Positions 58,588 to 64,000 of a stretch of 64,000 bases of DNA are shown here, one piece after another. Under the pieces are notes generated by a model, which saw only the letters and a list, made by a program, of their open reading frames with translations, was not told the origin of the DNA and ran no database searches. The translations under genes were made by a program, and so were the position numbers. How positions within the stretch are numbered: the stretch's first letter is position 1; every line of letters starts with the position of its first letter. The DNA comes from Takakia lepidozioides. Lineage: Eukaryota; Streptophyta; Takakiopsida; Takakiales; Takakiaceae. The stretch lies in the NCBI GenBank assembly GCA_030704615.1, contig CM060734.1:59350042-59414041 (forward strand), in the 5' to 3' direction.

Positions 58588-59857
58588 AGAGGGGAAGGGC
58601 TACATTTTACATGTTGCTTTTGCCTCCATCTCACTTGGGCAAGCAGGCCCATGAAGAAAAGTAAAGTTGGAACCTAAACCATCTTCAAATGAATAATAAG
58701 GCTCCATGAAAAGTTCTCAACCATGTGACTAAAACCCTTTGCCTAGTCCTGCCTTAGGATGATAAAACAAATGCACAACAAGGCTCTGGCCCACCTGTGC
58801 ATTGACCTCTGGGGCTGGGGTTCAGACGACTATATGTTGTCTCTCTCAGCTTTAGGGCTGGGGCTGTGCCCCTGTTTGCCTTCATGGCCTCCTTAAGGAG
58901 GTTTACTTCTCCCCCTCAAGGCTTATTCACTAAATTACATGCAATAAGTGCAGATTGGAGACTCGATGAATGTCGTAGAGATAGTCGGGGGCCCTGAAGC
59001 ACAAATTTCAAATTCACCCTATAATCGGAACAATCAAAAAGAAAAAAGAAAACATTTGTATAGTTATTTGTAGCTTTGCATCCATCATCTTCCTTGCTTC
59101 TTCAGGTTCCAGTCAAATTGACTGGATTGTTGTATAAAATTGGGATGGTATGCATTGGTTGCCTAGCATTGAGGGCAAAAAAATAAGGGTCCTGCAATAA
59201 GGGAGAGAGAGAATCTCCAGTGACACCCAAACTGCATGCCACCTGTGAAGAGTTTACTTGTCCACAGTGTACCTCCAATCTATGACTAATCCAGGCCAAC
59301 ATTGGAAAGCCATCTCAACTCTTGTTGGAGCTGTGCTGTGAAGCTGAAGCCCTGACGTTCTTTACTACGTCCTGAAGTCAGATCCCAATGCAATTGGCGT
59401 TGGCGCTAAAGAATAGGTTGGGTGACTAGGGTAGAAGCACCTATCATGGCTTAGTATATTGCTACATAGAGGAAAAAATTTGAATAGTATACTTGGTGGG
59501 GTCCCATAGTGTCATTGGAAAGCTCTTTAGTAAGGCTTGTTTTTGTAGTTCGCGGCCAATGATAATTTCGCCATTTTATGCATCTAATTGAGGGAAATGA
59601 CCCCATTGATCGCATGTGGCCCACCCTGTTCCAGATATGGTACAATTGCCATGGTCCATAATATTCTATATGTGCTGCAAGTTGCATCCATTATGGCTCA
59701 TTATGATTCATGTTTGGCCCATAAGATATTTGCAGGAGCGAAAGAATGAGCGAAAGAAGGGACTATCCTAAAACAAATCAATTGCATTATATCAATTTTG
59801 TGAACACCATGTAATTCATGGAAATCGTTGCAGATTGATCAGAGATTTTCAACAGTG
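58588..59857. other. intergenic, no gene recognised
   Basis: Between the phosphatase promoter and the copia LTR; no ORF with motif support. Confidence 0.55.
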
Positions 59858-60113
59858 TGTTAGAATTGAGCAAGAACATGAACAAGAACTAAAGTCTTAG
59901 ACTAAAACTAAAACTAAAGCTCTCCTCCCAACCATAGAAGTCACCATCATACTCTTACACTTAGGCTAATGACTTCCACTTCCACTATGGTGACCATCCA
60001 CATTCTAGCCATTCACCTTCCAAATGTGAGTTAAACAAGATAGTCTCTTAAACTTCTAAACCTTTGGCCTTCAAGACTCTTAGTCTTTTAGATATGTTTA
60101 ATTACTTCCAACA
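59858..60113 (-). repeat. 3' LTR of the inverted copia element
   Basis: On the minus strand it starts TGTTGG right after a GAGTGGGAG polypurine tract and ends TCTAACA, giving the TG...CA ends and the inverted TGTT/AACA pair. Length 256 bp. The 5' LTR lies outside the window, so the target duplication cannot be checked. Confidence 0.7.
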
Positions 60114-60134
60114 CTCCCACTCAATTAAACCATA

Positions 60135-60552
60135 TCATTGAGCTACTTCATTTGTCTTTGGAGAAGAGACACCAAGTAAGGTTGAACACTTCATGTGTTT
60201 TATTTGTGGTAGACTCTTTGTCAAAACATCCGCAACCATATCTCCTGTAGCACAATAGATCACCTTGATATCTCCCTTGCATACAACTTCCCGTATGTAG
60301 TGATGTTGCACTTCAATGTGCTTCGTCCCTGAATGATACTTCGGATTCTGACTCAGTGCAATCGCACTTTGATTGTCACAATAGAGATTCGTAGGTAGTG
60401 ATTGGAGATGACCCAAATCTCCAAGCAACTTCCGTAACCAAATAGTCTCATTTGTTGCTTGTGTAATGGACATGTACTCAGCTTCTATTGATGCAACGCT
60501 GTTGCAACTTGTTGTTTGCTAGACCAAGATACAACTTCACCTGTCAAGAAGG
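60135..60552 (-). pseudogene. copia RNase H, C-terminal part
   Basis: Minus-strand reading gives TGEVVSWSSKQQVATA, then (after a small frame break near 60478) AEYMSITQATNETIWLRKLL, YCDNQSAIALSQNP, KHIEVQHHYIRE and DVLTKSLPQIKH. These are the C-terminal copia RNase H blocks. It begins at the left inversion breakpoint. Confidence 0.85.
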
Positions 60553-62594
60553 GTTGTGGTGAATTTCCTAAGGCAGGAAAGTCAAGTGTTAGAGAAATTC
60601 AAGGAGTTCAAAGTACTTGCAGAAAAACAAATTGGAAAGTCTCTTAAGATTTTGAGATCTGACAATGGTGGTGAGTACATCTCAAAGGCTTTCAATCAGT
60701 TTTGTCAAGAAAATGAAATATCTCGACAGCTTACTGTTTCATATACATCTAAGCAGAATGGTGTAGTTGAGCGGATGAATAGATCACTGCAAGAATCTAC
60801 AAGGAGTATGTTGAAAGAAGTGAATCTTTCAAATCATTTTTGGGCAGAAGTTGTTGGCACTGCAGCATATCTTCACAACAGAATACCTACAAAATCAGTA
60901 TTGGGAAAAACACCAGAAGAGGTATGGAGTGGTCAGAAGCCTAGTGTGGCTTATTGTAGGATTTTTGGATGTCGTGCATATATCCATATTCCTACTCAGA
61001 AACGAATGACACCCCAAATCAGAAAGATACATACACAGAAAGTATGAATGGATATAAGTTGTTCAATGAGATAACTAAGGCTATCAAACACAACAGGGAC
61101 GTAGTGTTTGATGAAGGCTTTATACCCTCTTTGGTAGTGGGAGAATATGACATAGAAATGAGCTTAGAGCCATTACATCATTTCCAAGAGGAGTCTTATG
61201 AGGAGCCAATACAAGAGATGGCTGAAGCATATGATAGAGGTGTTCAACTTGATGGAGTTGATCAAGGAGTCGAACTTGATGAACCACTTGTTGATATGGA
61301 CTCTAGAGATGAAGTTGAAGATGTGTCAATTCTAAGGAGACCTCAACGGGAAAGAAAAACTCATAGTAGGCTGATTACATCTACGAGTGTCATTGAAGCT
61401 ATGGAAGAAGCATCACAAGTGGTTGAACTGGCTACATATGAGGAAGCAATGTGCTCTCCAGACAAACTACAATGGGAAGAAGCAATCAACTTAGAGTTGG
61501 ATTCATTGATGCAAAACAAAGCATGGACACTCACTAGGTTGTCTGCAGGACGAAGAGCCGTTGGTTGCAAGTGGATCTTTAAGTTGAAATACAAAGTTGA
61601 TGGATCTATTTACCGGTACAAAGCTTGTCTTGTAGCTAAAGGCTATGCACAAGTTCAATGAGTGGATTACAATGAAACCTTCTTACCAGTGGTGAAGATT
61701 TTTTCTTTCAGAGTGTTGTTAGCTTTTGCAGCTCAACATGATCACGAAGTTCATCAAATGGATGTTAAGACGGCATTTCTGAATGGAGAACTACAAGAAG
61801 AGATCTACATAAGACAATCTGAAGGGTTTGTACAAGGAGGAGTGATATTGTGTGTAAGCTGCAAAAGAGTCTGTATGGACTCAAACAAAGTCCTCGAGCT
61901 TGGAATGCCAGGATCAATGCTTACCTCTTAAAGGCAAGATTTGAGCCAAGCATTTCTGACACAAACATCTATGTGAAAAAGATGGGAGAGCAATTTGTGG
62001 TCATAGCTCTATATGTGGATGACACAATCATTGTCACCAACGATCGTCAAAGGTTGTTGCCAGAAACCAAAGCATTGTTGAGTGTTGAGTTTGTCATGAC
62101 TGACATGGGTGAGATTTGGTTCTGTCTTGGTATTCAAATCAGCAGAGATCGAGTGAACCATATAGTATTGATGCATCAACAACAATACATTGAAACCATT
62201 CTACAAAAGTTTAAGTTGGAGATGAGTAAGCCAACATCAACTCCTCTCGAAGTTGGTTTGAAACTTATGAAGGATATGGCACCTAAGACTCAAGAAGAGC
62301 AGGAGGATATCAGGAAGACTATTTATCAAAGCGCAATCGGCAGTTTGATGTATTGCATGGTTTGTATTAGGCCAGACATTGCATATTCAGTGGGAGTGGT
62401 CTCACAATTTCTTTCAAATCCTGGACAAACCCATAAGAAAGTAATGAAGTGGATATTTCGATATCTAAGAGAAACATCAACCTCTGGTCTACTCTACAAG
62501 AGAGTGGAAGATCCAAGCTTGTTGGGGTTTGCTGATGCTGACTGGGCATGAGACGTTGATAGTAGAAAATCAACTTCAGGCCATTGTTTTCTCA
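60552..62594 (+). pseudogene. inverted copia segment: integrase core, reverse transcriptase, RNase H start
   Basis: Plus-strand blocks in order: VVVNFLRQESQVLEKFKEF, ILRSDNGGEYISKAF and NGVVERMNRSLQESTRSML (integrase); VGCKWIFKLKYKVDGS, VHQMDVKTAFLNGELQEE, SLYGLKQSPRAWN and ALYVDDTIIV (reverse transcriptase); GFADADWA then SRKSTSGHCFLI (RNase H start). A frameshift lies near 61040, a TGA at 61659-61661, another frameshift near 61850 and a TGA near 62549. It stops where the minus-strand integrase begins. Confidence 0.85.
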
Positions 62595-62815
62595 TCAATG
62601 AATGTCACAAAGTACATTGCTCATCCAAATGATGTGGTTTGCATTGGCCCGCACACATCAGAATGTACAATCTCCAATATACTTGTGGCTCTTTGTCCAC
62701 CATCCTTAGGAAATTGACCTCGATGTTGCTTCCCTTCCACGCAACCTTTGCATAGACGCATATCGCTCATCTCCTTCAATGGTAGTCCTTCCACAAGATG
62801 GCTTGAGAGTTGCAT
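62592..62815 (-). pseudogene. copia pre-integrase and integrase start
   Basis: Minus-strand LCKGCVEGKQHRGQFPK and ILEIVHSDVCGPMQTTSFG, then a stop, then AMYFVTFID. It ends at the right inversion breakpoint, and its expected continuation is the start of the plus-strand segment at 60552. Confidence 0.85.
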
Positions 62816-63119
62816 CTATCTCAACTTCTTAATGCTCACATGACCTAACCTTCTATGCCACAACTATGTTTTTGACATGACAGGTGTAGATCCCAACTGT
62901 GATAAAAATGTGGTAAGAGCACTAGAAACATGATGTTGTAATCTATACAAACAATTATCAAGAATAGCTCTTGCTACCACAGCTCTTGAGCTATCTGTGA
63001 TAGTACAACTCTCATCTTAGAATACCACTCTGTATCCCTTTACAACAATTTAAGAACATATTGTGTAGGTGAAAGATATCTATAGGATAAGAAATGCTCT
63101 CTCTCTGAATTCATATGTT

Positions 63120-64000
63120 GAGATGTTCCTGAATCAACATACCACACATGCTTCTGTCTAGTAGTGGCTGAGAGAGATACAACAAATAGAATAGCGTTCA
63201 TTTGATGAGTAGTTATGTTCCCTTGACCCTTTCTGCTGCGCTCATCTACAATGCGTTTTCTACAATCCTGGATCGCGTGACCAAGTTTCTTGCAATAAAA
63301 TCACCTTATTTTGGCATTTTTGATCTTTGAGCTAGATTGAGGTTTCTGAAACCTCTGGGACTTCTGAGACACATGTGAAGGGAGTCTTCTATTCAAGACT
63401 ACTCCAGTCTTGCCTGTGAACAAAGCTCTCTCTACCTCTGTAGACGTACCTTGACTTTTTCTTCTTGTTTCTTCCTTGAGGAGAAGTCCTATGACAACAT
63501 AAATAGTTAAGTTGGTCTGTCCTGCTAGAGACACCACAAAATCATCATAGGATTCAGGTAAGGTTGCCAATAATACCACTGCGGCGTGTTTATCAGTCAC
63601 ATTAGTTCTCATAGAGACTAGTTGATCTCGCAACACACAAAACAAATTCAAGTGTTGTTCAACTGAGTCTGACTCGGTCATCTTCAGACCATTGAACTTT
63701 TGCGTCACATACATTTGCGATGTGACATCCTTCGTCTCATATATGCTTGTTAGCTTGTCCCAAACATCCTTAGCATTCTTAGCACTTATAATGAGATGCA
63801 ATTGATTGTCTCTCAAGCTTGTGATGATGCTAGTTTTTGCTTTCTGATCTTTCATATCCCATATGGCTTGGCCAACAATAGTGTCAGGTCTTGGGACTGA
63901 TCCATCAACCACTCCCCATAGATCTTTGTCTAGAAGGACCATCTTCATCCTAAACTTCCAGGTTTGATAGATAGCTCCATTGAATCGATCTTCCACTCTC
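63120..64000 (-). pseudogene. copia gag and protease start, runs off the window
   Basis: Minus-strand gag (UBN2 type): TWKFRMKMVLLDKDLWGVV, DVWDKLTSIYETKD, LPESYDDFVVSL, up to a stop near 63301 that replaces the first Cys of a CCHC zinc knuckle (FYCKKLGHAIQDC follows in frame). The protease motif WYVDSGTSQHMN lies near 63125-63160. The N-terminus continues beyond 64000. Confidence 0.85.

Larger units (their letters stand above)
59858..64000 (-). mobile_element. Ty1/copia element with an internal inversion, 5' end outside window
   Basis: Minus-strand gag and protease (right), the start of integrase, the end of RNase H and an LTR (left) frame a plus-strand segment (about 60552-62594) that carries the remainder of integrase, reverse transcriptase and most of RNase H. 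The two parts fit together as one copia polyprotein if the middle is flipped. Stops and frameshifts show it is inactive. Confidence 0.85.

Overview
This is a stretch of plant nuclear genome. The genes have spliceosomal introns with GT-AG borders and plant-type regulation. The families are land-plant ones: two dehydrins with ABA-type promoter motifs, a PLS-type pentatricopeptide repeat (PPR) gene of the kind abundant in non-seed plants, and jacalin-lectin fusions. The intergenic DNA is full of decayed Ty1/copia, Ty3/gypsy, hAT-like and SINE-like elements. A non-seed land plant (bryophyte, lycophyte or fern) seems most likely, but the species cannot be fixed from the sequence alone.

Layout. 1-3.3 kb: 3' part of a broken copia element. 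4.7-6 kb: dehydrin 1. 6.3-10.4 kb: nested mobile DNA, comprising a 975-bp TIR element flanked by TTAA, a SINE, a fossil HUH-endonuclease gene, and a tandem array split by an 861-bp hAT-like element with a perfect 8-bp target duplication that itself contains a second SINE. 10.4-13.2 kb: AT-rich, no gene. 13.2-16.1 kb: GDSL-esterase and gypsy debris around a 250-bp triplication. 17.2-20.1 kb: a PPR gene and a partial duplicate. 21.1-23.4 kb: dehydrin 2, with promoter and one intron. 23.4-28.5 kb: no recognisable gene. 28.5-30.0 kb: a gypsy pol remnant on the minus strand.

31.3-51.9 kb is the most interesting part. Three paralogous four-exon plus-strand genes (called J1, J2 and J3 here) encode the same unusual chain: an N-terminal helical domain that looks like the four-helix/HeLo-type domain of MLKL-like proteins, a protein kinase domain, and a C-terminal jacalin-like lectin domain. 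J2 and J3 keep the kinase catalytic residues. J1 has lost them (HRN instead of HRD, GFG instead of DFG) and is a predicted pseudokinase. Between J1 and J2, on the minus strand, lies a locus for a three-transmembrane protein (A), followed by a soluble protein with two copies of an unknown module (B). The A stop codon and the B start codon overlap as ATGA. My inference is a lectin-gated cell-death or immunity module; no function is demonstrated by the sequence.

54.4-58.5 kb: a seven-exon minus-strand gene encoding a rhodanese-like domain, a dual-specificity phosphatase and an FHA domain. 59.9-64.0 kb: a minus-strand copia element whose integrase-to-RNase H segment has been inverted in place; its gag runs off the right edge.

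Exon borders were deduced by eye from splice consensus, phase agreement and domain continuity. All domain names come from motif recognition, without any database search.
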